From: Mycobacterium sp. Aquia_213
GTDB taxonomy: Bacteria > Actinomycetota > Actinomycetes > Mycobacteriales > Mycobacteriaceae
Length of the DNA stretch: 64,000 bases
Assembly: GCF_026625985.1 (NCBI RefSeq)
Contig: NZ_CP113116.1
Coordinates: 868,001 to 932,000 of the forward strand
Direction of reading: 5' to 3'
In this document: in pieces, positions 27,622 to 37,125 of the stretch
How positions within the stretch are numbered: the first letter of the stretch is position 1
Layout: every line of letters begins with the position of its first letter
Translations under genes and position numbers: made by a program
Notes under the pieces: generated by a model
What the model was told of the DNA's origin: nothing
Database searches by the model: none
What the model saw: only the letters and a program-made list of their open reading frames with translations

Positions 27622-28739
27622 TGCTTAAGTATCGCGGAGGTGGCCGGGTCAAGGCCGGGCTCATCGGCGTCGCCCTGGCGGTGCTAGTAATCCTGGTGGG
27701 CTTGTCGCCCGACCGGTTCATTGCTTGGGCGACGATGGTCCGCTACCAGGCGCTGTTTTCGGAAGCCGGCGGCATCGCATCGGGCAACCCGGTGATTGTG
27801 TCGGGGGTAAAGGTCGGCACGGTGTCGGATGTGTCGCTGGACCACGGCGATGCTCTGGTGACGTTCACGACGAAGGGCAACGTCCTGCTCGGGTCGGAGA
27901 CCACCGCGCATATCCGCACCGGCTCGTTGCTGGGTGAGCGGATGCTGACGTTGGAGTCTGCCGGCGGCGGCACGCTGCATCCGATGGCTCTCATCCCGGT
28001 TTCGCGCACGTCGTCGCCTTACTCGTTGACGGAAGCGGTCAGCGACTTAACATCGGACACAGCGGGAACCAACACCGCGGCGCTGAATGAGTCGTTGGAC
28101 ACTCTGGCGGCGACGCTCGACCAGCTCGCACCCCAAATGGGGCCGGCCTTCGACGCACTCACCCGGTTATCCCGCACCCTCAACAGTCGTAACAAGAACC
28201 TGAGCGAGCTCTTCAAGAGTGCCGGCGACGTCACCGGCATACTTTCCGAGCGCAGCCAGCAGGTCAACAAGCTCATCCTCAACTCCGACTCTCTGCTCCA
28301 AGTCCTGGTGGCGCGGCGACAAGAGATCGTGGACCTGTTGGCCAACACGTCGGTGGTGGCCAAGCAGCTGACGGCGTTGGTGCACGACAACGAAAGCACA
28401 TTGGCACCGACGCTGGAGAGGCTGAATCGGGTGACCGAGGTGCTGCAGAAGAACCGCGACAACATCGGCAAAGCGTTGCCGGGTCTCGCCAAATTCCAGA
28501 TCACGGTTGGCGAGGCCATCGCCGGTATGTATGCCTACCAGGCGTTCGCCCCGAACTTCCTTATCCCGCAACTCTTCCAGGAGTTGTTCGACTACCTCTG
28601 GGGATTCCGCACCTTCGACACTTCCAAGGGTCCCGGCTTCCCGTCGCCGATACCTCGGGCGCTAACCCCATGGCCGTACAACTCCATTCCACAGTGCCCT
28701 GGCTGCACGTTGGGCGGCAGGATCGGAGGATCACAATGA
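27621..28739 (+). CDS. mceC: MceC family protein
   Basis: About 372 residues from ATG 27621, which overlaps the MceB stop. It has an N-terminal anchor (LIGVALAVLVILVGL), an MCE domain with GIASGNPVIVSGVKVGTV and GSLLGERMLTLES, and a long helical region. The C-terminus is Pro/Gly-rich and ends in a CPGCTLGGRIGG stretch. The stop overlaps MceD as ATGA. Confidence 0.95.
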   Translation: MLKYRGGGRVKAGLIGVALAVLVILVGLSPDRFIAWATMVRYQALFSEAGGIASGNPVIVSGVKVGTVSDVSLDHGDALVTFTTKGNVLLGSETTAHIRTGSLLGERMLTLESAGGGTLHPMALIPVSRTSSPYSLTEAVSDLTSDTAGTNTAALNESLDTLAATLDQLAPQMGPAFDALTRLSRTLNSRNKNLSELFKSAGDVTGILSERSQQVNKLILNSDSLLQVLVARRQEIVDLLANTSVVAKQLTALVHDNESTLAPTLERLNRVTEVLQKNRDNIGKALPGLAKFQITVGEAIAGMYAYQAFAPNFLIPQLFQELFDYLWGFRTFDTSKGPGFPSPIPRALTPWPYNSIPQCPGCTLGGRIGGSQ

Positions 28740-30154
28740 CCCCCCGGATCCCGCGCAACAGGCTGACGGCCGTGACGGCGGTTGTCTTGGTCGGGCTCAT
28801 CGTTGTCGGCGTGGCCGTGGTCGTCCGCAACACGTTCTTCGGCCCGAGGACGATTACCGCCTATTTCACTACCGCCACCGCGATCTATCCCCATGACGAG
28901 GTGCGGGTTTCGGGCGTGAAAGTCGGCAACATCAAATCCATTCAGCCGCAGGGCACGCAGGCCAAGATGACCCTCGAGGTCGACCGCGACGTGCCCATTC
29001 CGGCGGCCGCTAAGGCGATTGTCGTCGCCCCGAATCTGGTGGCCTCCCGCTACGTCCAGCTCTCACCGGCTTATCGCGATAGTGGGCCGGTCATGAGCGA
29101 TGGGGCTGTGATACCGGTGGAGCGAACTGCGGTGCCGGTCGAGTGGGACGAGGTCAAAACCCAGTTGATGCGGCTGGCAACGGATTTGGGACCTAAAAGC
29201 GGGGTGTCGGGCACGTCCGTGGGTCGTTTCATCGACAGCGCCGCCAACGCGCTCGACGGCAATGGTGACAAGCTGCGGCAAACACTCGGTCAACTGTCAG
29301 GCGTGGCTCGGATCCTCGCCAACGGTAGCGGCAACATCGTCGACATCATCAAAAACCTGCAGACTTTCGTCGCTGCGCTGCGCGACAGCAACGTCCAAAT
29401 CGTGCAGTTCAACGAGCGTCTGGCCACGCTCACCAGCGTTGTCAACGACAGCAAATCCGACCTGGACGCGGCGCTCACGGATCTGTCGACGGCGGTCGGC
29501 GAGGTGCAGCGGTTCGTCGCCGGCACCCGCAACCAGACGAGCGAGCAGATCGCCAGGTTGGCCGACGTCACGCAGAACCTGGTCGATCACCACATGGCCC
29601 TGGAAAACATTCTGCACGCGGCGCCCAATGCGCTCGGCAACTTCTTCAACGACTACAACGCCGACACCGGAACCATCGTGGGAGGATTCGGGCTCATGAA
29701 TATGGCGAATCCGACGTGGGGGGGACAGGTTTTGCTGTCCGTACCGGGCTGCACCCAAATGGGCGCCGTCGAGAACATCACCGCGGTCGAATCGGGCAAG
29801 CTGTGCTCCCTGTTCCTAGGTCCCGGATTGCGACAAACCAGCTGGAACAACTCGCCACTTCCCCTGAACCCGTTCATATCCAAGTCGGTTGACCCGTCCA
29901 AGATCCTCTACACCGAACCGCGCCTGGCGCCCGGCGGCGAGGGCCCGAAACCCGCAGCACCCGAAATCCCGCCTGCGGTGTCGGCCTACACCGGCCTGCC
30001 GGGTGATCCGGTGGGACCGCCGGGGTCGGTGCCCCTGGGGCGGATACCGGGCGCGGCGATGCCGCTGCCGCCCCCGCCGTCGACACCCGTGCCACCGCCA
30101 CCGGCGCCGAGTGTGTCGGACATGCTGCTGCCGGCCGAAGGGCCACAACAATGA
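28736..30154 (+). CDS. mceD: MceD family protein
   Basis: About 472 residues from ATG 28736. It has an anchor (VTAVVLVGLIVVGVAVVV), an MCE domain with DEVRVSGVKVGNIKSI and NLVASRYVQLSP, a helical middle part and a Pro-rich tail of about 90 residues (PLPPPPSTPVPPPPAPS) that is common in MceD and MceF. It overlaps MceE by four bases. Confidence 0.95.
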   Translation: MTPRIPRNRLTAVTAVVLVGLIVVGVAVVVRNTFFGPRTITAYFTTATAIYPHDEVRVSGVKVGNIKSIQPQGTQAKMTLEVDRDVPIPAAAKAIVVAPNLVASRYVQLSPAYRDSGPVMSDGAVIPVERTAVPVEWDEVKTQLMRLATDLGPKSGVSGTSVGRFIDSAANALDGNGDKLRQTLGQLSGVARILANGSGNIVDIIKNLQTFVAALRDSNVQIVQFNERLATLTSVVNDSKSDLDAALTDLSTAVGEVQRFVAGTRNQTSEQIARLADVTQNLVDHHMALENILHAAPNALGNFFNDYNADTGTIVGGFGLMNMANPTWGGQVLLSVPGCTQMGAVENITAVESGKLCSLFLGPGLRQTSWNNSPLPLNPFISKSVDPSKILYTEPRLAPGGEGPKPAAPEIPPAVSAYTGLPGDPVGPPGSVPLGRIPGAAMPLPPPPSTPVPPPPAPSVSDMLLPAEGPQQ

Positions 30155-31407
30155 TCGCTCGGGGTGCGGTTCGGCGGGTGTTGGTCGTGGGCTGTTGTGT
30201 GGTGGTGTCGGCGTCGGGATGCGCCTTTCATGGCCTGAATTCGCTGCCGTTGCCGGGTGCGGTGGGGCGTGGGCCGGGGGCCACCATCTATCACGTCGAG
30301 TTGCCGAATGTCGGGACGATGGAGTCGAATTCGCCGGTGATGATCGACGATGTCGTGGTCGGCAGTGTCGGTGAGATGCGGGTGCAGGGCTGGCATGCCG
30401 ATGTTGAGATCTCGGTGAAGCGCGATGTGGTCGTGCCGGCCAATGTGGTGGCCAGCGTCGGTCAGACCAGCCTGTTGGGGTCGATGCATGTCGAGCTCAA
30501 TACCCCACTCGGGCAGTCGGGCAGCGGACGGTTGCAGCCGGGTGCCACGATTCCGCTGAGCCGGACCAGCGCCTATCCGTCGACCGAGCAGACGTTGTCG
30601 TCGCTGGGCGCGGTCGTCAACGGCGGCGGGCTGGGGCAGATCGGGGAGGTCGTCCACAATTTCTCGACCGCGCTGTCCGGGAACGAGGGCGCGGTGCGTG
30701 ATCTGATCACTCGCCTCGACACGTTCGTGGGGACCCTGGACGATCAGCGGGACAACCTTGTCGCCTCCATCCAGGCGCTGAACCGGCTTTCCGGCACCTT
30801 CGCCGAGCAGCGCGACGTGCTGACCGAGGCGCTGAACAAGATTCCGCCGGCGCTCGATGTACTTATCAAGGAGCGCCCGCGGTTGACGGCGGCTCTCGAT
30901 CACCTTCGGGTGTTCAGCAACACCGCGACCCGGTTGGTCAACGACGCGCAGGACGACCTGGTCAAGAATCTGAAGAACTTGGAGCCGACCATCAAAGCAC
31001 TTGCCGACGTGGGACCGGAGTTCGGCGCGGCGATCGCGGCGGGCTTCGTGTTCCCGTTCACCCAGAACTTCGTCGACCGAGCAGTCCGAGGCGACTACTT
31101 CAACCTGCATTTCGATTTCGACCTGACGATTCCACGGCTCAAGAAGGGACTGTTCCTGGGGACCCACTGGGGGCAGCTGGATATGCCGGTCCCGCCGGTG
31201 CCCGGGGACCCGTATCGCATGAATTACACCCTCGATCCGCTGCATAATCCCGTGCGGCCACCGTGGATCGATCCCAATGCGCTGCCCCTGCCCGGGCCCC
31301 CACCTGGCGTCCCGCTGCCCGGACCCCCGCCGGGTGCATCGATACCAGATGCGGGTCTTGGTCAAGCGCCGCCGCCGGCAACGGCACCGACGGGAAGTGG
31401 CGGATAG
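30151..31407 (+). CDS. mceE: MceE family lipoprotein
   Basis: 418 residues. The N-terminus is a lipoprotein signal (VVVSASGC) with the lipid-modified Cys at 24, the hallmark of MceE/LprN proteins. The MCE domain carries VMIDDVVVGSVGEMRV and GQTSLLGSMHVEL, and the C-terminus is Pro/Gly-rich. The stop TAG is directly followed by the MceF ATG. Confidence 0.95.
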   Translation: MIARGAVRRVLVVGCCVVVSASGCAFHGLNSLPLPGAVGRGPGATIYHVELPNVGTMESNSPVMIDDVVVGSVGEMRVQGWHADVEISVKRDVVVPANVVASVGQTSLLGSMHVELNTPLGQSGSGRLQPGATIPLSRTSAYPSTEQTLSSLGAVVNGGGLGQIGEVVHNFSTALSGNEGAVRDLITRLDTFVGTLDDQRDNLVASIQALNRLSGTFAEQRDVLTEALNKIPPALDVLIKERPRLTAALDHLRVFSNTATRLVNDAQDDLVKNLKNLEPTIKALADVGPEFGAAIAAGFVFPFTQNFVDRAVRGDYFNLHFDFDLTIPRLKKGLFLGTHWGQLDMPVPPVPGDPYRMNYTLDPLHNPVRPPWIDPNALPLPGPPPGVPLPGPPPGASIPDAGLGQAPPPATAPTGSGG

Positions 31408-33156
31408 ATGCTGACGCGCTTCGTTCGGCTACAGCTGTGGATCTTCACGATCGTCGGGACCCTTGGCGTGATCGCGATGGTCCTCTTCTACATCCAAGCG
31501 CCGACGCTGCTGGGTATCGGCCGGATGACCGTGACGCTGGAGCTGCCGGCCACCGGCGGCTTGTACCAGTTTTCCAACGTGACCTACCGTGGGGTTCAGC
31601 TGGGCAAGGTCACCTCGGTGGGGTTGACGCCGACCGGCGCGAAAGCGACGCTGTCGCTTAGCACTTCACCCAAGGTGCCCGCGGACCTGACGGCGGCGGT
31701 GCTCAGTGTCTCCGCGGTAGGCGAACAGTACGTGGATTTGCGGCCCAAGACCGATTCGCCACCCTACCTGCATGACGGCTCAGTTATCGCCATGCGCGAC
31801 ACGACGATTCCGCAGGCGGTCGGACCGATGCTCGAGCAGCTCAACGCGTTGGTCGGCAGCATTCCGAAGACCAAACTCGGTCAACTACTCGACGAGACCT
31901 TCGAGGGCTTTAACGGTACCGGCTACGACCTGGGCTCACTGATCGATTCCTCGGAGACACTGTCGCGCGACTCCAACGGCGTCGTCGATCGCACCCGAGC
32001 CCTCACCGAAGACACCGGGCCGCTATTGGATACGCAAGCCCGCACCACCGATTCGATCCGGACGTGGGCACGCAGCTTCGCCGGCATTTCAGATACGTTG
32101 GTGGACAACGATTCCCACTTCCGCACCATCCTGCAAAAGGGTCCTGACGCAGCTGACGAAGCATCCCGGCTTCTCGAACAAATCAAACCGACGCTGCCGG
32201 TATTGCTTGCCAACCTGACCACAATCGGACAAATCGGCGTCACATACCACCCCTCGATCGAGCAGCTGCTGGTGTTGCTGCCGTCTTCGGTTGCCATCGA
32301 GCAGGCCGCTGCCGGCGAAAACCATCCCGACGGTAGGGCTTACGGCGACTTCGCAGCTACGGTCGACGATCCGCCCATTTGCACGGTCGGCTTCATGCCA
32401 CCCAACACATGGCGATCCCCGGACGACCTCAGCGACATCGACACACCGGACGGGTTGTACTGCAAACTCCCGCAGGATTCGCCGATCGCGGTTCGCGGTG
32501 CCCGCAACTATCCCTGCATGGGGCACCCGGGTAAGCGCGCGCCGACCGTCGAAATCTGCAACAGCGACAAGCCGTTCATGCCGCTGGCGATGCGCCAGCA
32601 CACCCTCGGTCCCTATCCACTGGATCCGAACCTGCTCGCCCAGGGCGTCCCGCCCGACGACCGGATTACCACCAACGACAGAATCTTCGGTCCGGTCGAG
32701 GGAACGCCGCTGCCGCCGGGAGCGGTGCCGCGCGGCACACCCGCGGGGCCCCGGGGAGAAAGTCCCCCATCGGGCACGGCCGGAGCCGCTGTCCCCCCCG
32801 TGCCGTCGTCGGGACCAACGCTGGCGCCCATGTCGCGAATGTCGGCTGATATCCCGGCTTTCGCGCCACTCGACGTCCCTTCGCCGGGAGAGCTTCCCGC
32901 ACCGTCGGCGCCCCCACCCCCGCCGCCACCGCTGCCCGCCGTTCCTGCGCCACTGGACCAGGTCGACGGTGGACAGCCCCAGGCTGCGCCAAGTTCGTTC
33001 GGGCCTAAGGCATCTAAGCCTGCGCCCTCGGTCGTGGTGGCAAAGTACGATCCGCACACCGGGCGCTATGTCGGTCCGGACGGGAAGTTGTATCAGCAGT
33101 CGGATCTTGTTGCTCCGAAAGCGCCCAAGACGTGGAAGGACATGCTTCCCACCTGA
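31408..33156 (+). CDS. mceF: MceF family protein
   Basis: 582 residues, longest of the set. It has an anchor (IFTIVGTLGVIAMVLFYI), an MCE domain with NVTYRGVQLGKVTSVGL and VGEQYVDLRP, a helical region and a C-terminal half of about 200 residues rich in Pro/Ala. It ends with the Mce-typical repeat-like segment KYDPHTGRYVGPDGKLY. It is the last gene of the operon and meets the exported protein gene at 33238 tail to tail. Confidence 0.95.
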   Translation: MLTRFVRLQLWIFTIVGTLGVIAMVLFYIQAPTLLGIGRMTVTLELPATGGLYQFSNVTYRGVQLGKVTSVGLTPTGAKATLSLSTSPKVPADLTAAVLSVSAVGEQYVDLRPKTDSPPYLHDGSVIAMRDTTIPQAVGPMLEQLNALVGSIPKTKLGQLLDETFEGFNGTGYDLGSLIDSSETLSRDSNGVVDRTRALTEDTGPLLDTQARTTDSIRTWARSFAGISDTLVDNDSHFRTILQKGPDAADEASRLLEQIKPTLPVLLANLTTIGQIGVTYHPSIEQLLVLLPSSVAIEQAAAGENHPDGRAYGDFAATVDDPPICTVGFMPPNTWRSPDDLSDIDTPDGLYCKLPQDSPIAVRGARNYPCMGHPGKRAPTVEICNSDKPFMPLAMRQHTLGPYPLDPNLLAQGVPPDDRITTNDRIFGPVEGTPLPPGAVPRGTPAGPRGESPPSGTAGAAVPPVPSSGPTLAPMSRMSADIPAFAPLDVPSPGELPAPSAPPPPPPPLPAVPAPLDQVDGGQPQAAPSSFGPKASKPAPSVVVAKYDPHTGRYVGPDGKLYQQSDLVAPKAPKTWKDMLPT

Positions 33157-33237
33157 CGCCGCCCTGGAACCATGCCCGACATGGCGGTACTACCGCGCTT
33201 GCGGGGGAGGTGGGGTAGTGAAGCTACGACCGCCTGC

Positions 33238-33759
33238 CTAGGAGAGTCGGTCCAGGCGCAACGGCATCGCGATATCAAGCCACTGATTTTGCCCGCAGGC
33301 ACCGCTTGGGCCAACTGTCTTGTCCTTACCGGACAGGGTCGGCGATCCGATTTGGAATCCACCATTGTCGTTCACCGGGAAGAAGAAGTAGGTCTGCTGT
33401 CCGCTGAACGCGGTACCGTCTTCGCACCGCTCCCAATTCGGCACTTCGCGCTTCACCTTCCACATCGCCCCATCAAGTAAATACGCGGGCGCGCTCCATC
33501 CCTGGTCGCTCGTCACCATGCCATGGCATTCCTGGAAATTGGTGCACGTCGAGCTGATGGTCCACGTTTGGTAGACCGTCGGCTCGCCGAAATATTGGTC
33601 ATTTCTCTGCGCCCAATCGCCGATCGACGTGACGCGGAACGTCCCGTTGATGGCCACTTCTTCCTTGGTTGTTGCCCGGGCCGTCGGTGCCGCGGCTAAA
33701 CCGCCGAAGATGGTGGCCGCCACCAGCGTTGCGGTGGTGAGTGTTTTCACTGAACGCAT
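33238..33759 (-). CDS. small exported protein, Mce-adjacent
   Basis: About 173 residues. ATG 33759 is preferred to upstream codons because GAGGAG lies about seven bases before it. The signal peptide is TLVAATIFGGLAAAPTARA. The mature region has GTFRVTSIGDWA, TWTISSTCTNFQECHG, and Trp/Cys-rich strands ending in a Gly-rich segment. Exported proteins with this FRVTS...TW.ISS..C pattern occur beside mce loci in mycobacteria; function is unknown. It is followed downstream on the same strand by nothing, and preceded by the Mas pair 33890-35295. Confidence 0.82.
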   Translation of the reverse strand: MRSVKTLTTATLVAATIFGGLAAAPTARATTKEEVAINGTFRVTSIGDWAQRNDQYFGEPTVYQTWTISSTCTNFQECHGMVTSDQGWSAPAYLLDGAMWKVKREVPNWERCEDGTAFSGQQTYFFFPVNDNGGFQIGSPTLSGKDKTVGPSGACGQNQWLDIAMPLRLDRLS

Positions 33760-33889
33760 CAGGTGCTCCTCGAAGCGCATCATCCGACAGTCCTCTGGCA
33801 GCTTTCGCCATCGGTTGCGGCGTTCTCGAGCGATGACATTACACCGCTTCGGCCGACCAGGTAATGGTTGGGAAGAAGATTTACTGCGC

Positions 33890-34531
33890 TCATGCGACCG
33901 GGTCGAATTTCGCGATCAGCCAGGAATCGTTGACCTTTGTCACCGTGACCAGGATGGCGCTCTGCGTCTTCTCGGGATCTTTCTTTTGCACGCTTGCCGT
34001 GGTCTGGTCGACGAAAACTAGCACGACGGCCGAATCGGGATGCAAATCCGAAACTGCGGCCCGAATCACCTTGGCGGTCGCCGTCAATTGCCCCTGCTGC
34101 GCAGTCGGCGCGACGACATCTTCGGTGAATTTGTCGTAGTAGGCCAAAAAGTCGCCGGTGAGATGCGATTTCGCATTGTCGAAATCGCGATTTAGATGCT
34201 CGTACGAATACGACAACGCCGCCACGGCGCCATCCGACGCCGCCTGGATTGCCCGGTGTGCTGTCGGATCGCCGACCCGCTGATCCGGCCGGTACAAAAT
34301 GAAGTACACACCGGCAGCCACTGCCACGGAAGCAATGACGAACGTTGTCGCGACTATCGAACGCCACCTTGCCAAATACCGACGGGCCCACGGCCGGAGC
34401 GCTGCCAGCCGGCGGACGCGTACCGATTCCTCGCTAGCGGGTGGCCGCTCACCCTCGTCGTCGGGGGAATTCTCCGAGCTCTCAATCGCCGTTTCGTTGC
34501 TGTCCAGCGACGAGCCGCGCTCGACACTCAT
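33890..34531 (-). CDS. Mce-associated membrane protein (second of pair)
   Basis: 213 residues: charged N-terminus with Arg-rich WARRYLARWRS, one anchor (VATTFVIASVAVAAGVYFIL) and the Mas extracytoplasmic domain with YDKFTEDVVAPTAQQGQL and LIAKFDPVA at the end. It is paralogous to the protein at 17162 (YNQFTEQIVAPAAKQ, LITKFDPV). Its start overlaps the upstream gene by four bases. Confidence 0.88.
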   Translation of the reverse strand: MSVERGSSLDSNETAIESSENSPDDEGERPPASEESVRVRRLAALRPWARRYLARWRSIVATTFVIASVAVAAGVYFILYRPDQRVGDPTAHRAIQAASDGAVAALSYSYEHLNRDFDNAKSHLTGDFLAYYDKFTEDVVAPTAQQGQLTATAKVIRAAVSDLHPDSAVVLVFVDQTTASVQKKDPEKTQSAILVTVTKVNDSWLIAKFDPVA

Positions 34532-35295
34532 GGCAGGAATTCAACTTTCGACATCTTGAGTTGACCGCCGTCTCGGTCCAAATTGACACTGACCCGAAAC
34601 AAGGCCGGCGGCGGTTTGGCGTTATCCGGGCCAGTCGGAGTGGTTTTCGCCGCCACGAGCACGATTCCCGAATTGTCGCTCAATGACGCGACCGCGACGC
34701 CTTCCACGGTGACCTTGCTGCCGACCTTGGTCTCCTCGGCCTTCTTGACTATCAGCGTCGACAGCACTGACAGCTGGTTCTTCTGGTCGCCCGTCGAGGC
34801 ATCGATCATGCGCTGGACGTCATCCTTGGCATGATCGGGGTCAATCGACATCAGGGCCGTGACCGCTTGCCGGGCGGCTGCACTGAACTCCGCGGCGAGC
34901 TGCCGATTGTGGACCGCGGTGTGGTGCTGCCACAGCATGTAACCGCTCGCGCCGAGAGAAGCGGAGGCGAGCACGATGCCGACGCCGATCGCAATTGATT
35001 TCCGCCCCGGGCGGCGAAACCATCGCGGACGCGCGGGACGACGCGGCAATCGTAGCCGTTTCCGGGCCGGCTTGGCGGGGCGCTGCTCGACATCCCGGGA
35101 CCCGGCATCGTCGTCCGCGTCCCCGGTTTCTGCTGCCTTACGTAGCCGTGCAAGGCGTGCCCGAGCCGCCTCGGCGCGCGCTTCGGCCGTGGCGACTTCG
35201 TCTGCTGCGCCCGGTTCCGCGACTGGCGCTACAGCGCCCGAGTCGACGTCGGCGTCAGGCCCCTCCGGATCGTGCACGGAGAGGCAGCTTATCAC
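34528..35295 (-). CDS. Mce-associated membrane protein (first of pair)
   Basis: 255 residues if the upstream GTG is used; a GTG six codons later (VHDPEGPDAD) is equally plausible. It has an acidic/Ala-rich N-terminus with AEARAEAARARLARLRKAA (helical), a basic patch, an anchor (IAIGVGIVLASASLGASGYML) and the Mas domain ending GGQLKMSKVEFLP. It matches the 17731 protein (GGQYKMSKLEFVP) but lacks its long Glu/Asp repeat. Confidence 0.86.
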   Translation of the reverse strand: MISCLSVHDPEGPDADVDSGAVAPVAEPGAADEVATAEARAEAARARLARLRKAAETGDADDDAGSRDVEQRPAKPARKRLRLPRRPARPRWFRRPGRKSIAIGVGIVLASASLGASGYMLWQHHTAVHNRQLAAEFSAAARQAVTALMSIDPDHAKDDVQRMIDASTGDQKNQLSVLSTLIVKKAEETKVGSKVTVEGVAVASLSDNSGIVLVAAKTTPTGPDNAKPPPALFRVSVNLDRDGGQLKMSKVEFLP

Positions 35296-35442
35296 TTCGG
35301 CCTGGGCTCAACGCCTTTCTCAGGCAGCTCCCTTCACGGCTCTTACATGCGGAAATCCATGCCAGTCAGGGAATCGGCCGAATAGCGTTCGCGGTCTCCC
35401 GCGCGGACGGCGGTTCTTGCTCAGGAGATCTTCTCCAACTAG

Positions 35443-35457
35443 GAGAATTTTCTTTTC
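35443..35457. promoter_or_regulatory. weak dyad upstream of small exported protein
   Basis: GAGAAT-TTT-CTTTTC lies 20 bases before GTG 35478; the left arm matches the 14928 site but the right arm is degenerate. A separate GGAGA-TCT-TCTCC dyad lies just upstream. Confidence 0.2.
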
Positions 35458-35477
35458 AGGTGTGGCAAAGTGATCGA

Positions 35478-35879
35478 GTGCGATTAATCGTGGCCCTATT
35501 TGCCGCGTTGCTCGGCACCGGTGTGCTGGCGGCGCCGCCCTCCTTCGCCGGGCCGACTGTCTGCGACTATCCCGCCTGCACGCCGGGCATCATGCCGCAT
35601 CAGGTCCTCGGAGCGCCGTGTGACAACACCACTTACTACGCCTTCGGTGTTCCCGACGGCTATGTTTCCTTCTCCTCGGAGCCTGGCCGACTGATGTTCT
35701 GCGGTTCGCCACGGAGATACCAGCCTCGATGGTTCCGGTCGCCTCCGATGGCTGGAGTCAAGGACGAAAACGCCAACTGCCAGAATTACCTGAACTACGT
35801 CGCGCAGTCGCCCGACGGTCTGTTCCTCATCTGTATTGCCCACGACGGCATTTCGAGCTGGGTCCGCGCCGACACCTAG
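35478..35879 (+). CDS. small exported protein, unknown function
   Basis: 133 residues from GTG 35478. The signal peptide is LIVALFAALLGTGVLAAPPSFA, and the mature protein has six Cys (CDYPAC, APCDN, MFCGS, ANCQNY, LICIA), suggesting disulfides. Sequence such as TYYAFGVPDGYVSFSSEPGR gives no enzymatic clue. It is divergent from the Mas pair and upstream of the Rieske relic. Confidence 0.75.
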   Translation: MRLIVALFAALLGTGVLAAPPSFAGPTVCDYPACTPGIMPHQVLGAPCDNTTYYAFGVPDGYVSFSSEPGRLMFCGSPRRYQPRWFRSPPMAGVKDENANCQNYLNYVAQSPDGLFLICIAHDGISSWVRADT

Positions 35880-35918
35880 CCGCACCGTTGCCGTTCAGCT
35901 GGCCCATCGGCGGATGCG

Positions 35919-36262
35919 TTGACAACGTTCGACACACAGGACGCTGCGGCATCGCTCGATCACGCCAACCAGTCGGACAACAGAGTCCCGAAAGCAGTGT
36001 CGCTGCGAGAGGCGCGACAGCTTTGCGATGCCCCTCCTCTCTTCCCGTTCGGGCTGGGTTTTGCCGTCAACGAGCTGGAGACGATGGGTTTCTCGCTGCG
36101 GCTATTCGGCTTGCCGAGCCCGTTGGCGAACGCGACACGATCCACTATCTCTTTGTCAGCGTGCGTAAACGGGGTCGAAGCCTTGCCGGCGGAGTGATGT
36201 GGCGTCTATCGAAAAAGCGCTCGGGCCAATCATTCTGCGCGGAATGGTCAACCAGCTCCGGG
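35919..36262 (+). pseudogene. Rieske oxygenase relic (internal deletion plus frameshifts)
   Basis: TTG 35919 starts LTTFDTQDAAA and continues through SLREARQLCDAPP and FPFG, matching the start of the intact Rieske genes at 55081 and 62185. The sequence then jumps straight to a stretch equivalent to about residue 242 of the intact protein (GFAVNELETMGFSLRLFGL). About 200 residues, including both Rieske and iron motifs, are gone. Further C-terminal pieces (GERDTIHYLFVSVRKRGRS, then EKALGPIILRGMV) lie in other frames. It runs into the SDR relic at 36269. Confidence 0.85.
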
Positions 36263-36268
36263 GTGCGG

Positions 36269-37125
36269 GTGACCCGGCGGAACATCCTCATCACCGGCGC
36301 GAGTTCGGGTTTGGGTGCCGGGACGGCACGAGAGTTCGCCGCCAAGGGGCGCAATCTCGCGCTTTGTGCCCGCCGCACCGACCGGCTAGACGAGTTGAAA
36401 ACCGTTCTATCTCAACAGCATCCGAACGTCAACATCGTGGTCGCTGGGCTGGATGTGGACGACCACGGGCAGGTGCCAGAGGTGTTCGCCGAGCTCAGCG
36501 ATGAATTGGGCGGTGTCGACCGCGTGATTGTCTCTGCGGGTATCGGCGCGGGCGCGCCCTTCGGTTCGGGTCAGTTGGGGGCCAATAAGACAATCATCGA
36601 GACCAACCTGGTGGCCGCGCTGGTTCAGATCGAAGCGGCGTTGGAAATGTTCCAGGCAATCGGTTCTGGGCATCTGGTGCTGATGTCCTCGATGCTTTGC
36701 GTGAGGGGATCCCGGGTGTCTGGTCCGCCTGTGCGGCCAGTAAAGCTGGGCTGCGCTCGCTGGGGGAATCGCTGCGGGCCGAATACGCCAAAGGCCCGAT
36801 CAGGGTATCGGTGATGGAGCCGAGTCAGATCAAGTCGGAGATGAACCCAAAATCCGGCTCCAGGATGTCTATGCTCGACAACGCAATTGGTGTCAAGGCG
36901 CTGGGCGCCGATAACGCAGCTGCTGCGGGTTGTGCCACTATCGCACATCAATCGCTTCACCTAGCCCTTACCGATCAACTGCGAACGCAACACTTACTGA
37001 ATGAAAAATGGCCGTACCGCCGGTACCGAATATTCCGCCGGCCGTGCGCCATTGCAGATTTCATCGCATTTGTGCAGCTAGGCGTTGGCAGTTTTTACAT
37101 GACCCGTGGTCATCGACGGAGCTAA
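36269..37125 (+). pseudogene. short-chain dehydrogenase pseudogene
   Basis: The frame starting at GTG 36269 reads TRRNILITGASSGLGAGTA and continues to LVLMSSMLCVRGS. The SDR continuation IPGVWSACAASKAGLRSLGES is in the next frame, so a single G is missing in the G-run around 36703-36706. The catalytic Tyr of Y-x3-K also reads Cys (CAASK), so even a repaired frame would probably be inactive. The C-terminal part continues to about 37125. A 5' fragment of a close relative lies at 44956. Confidence 0.85.
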
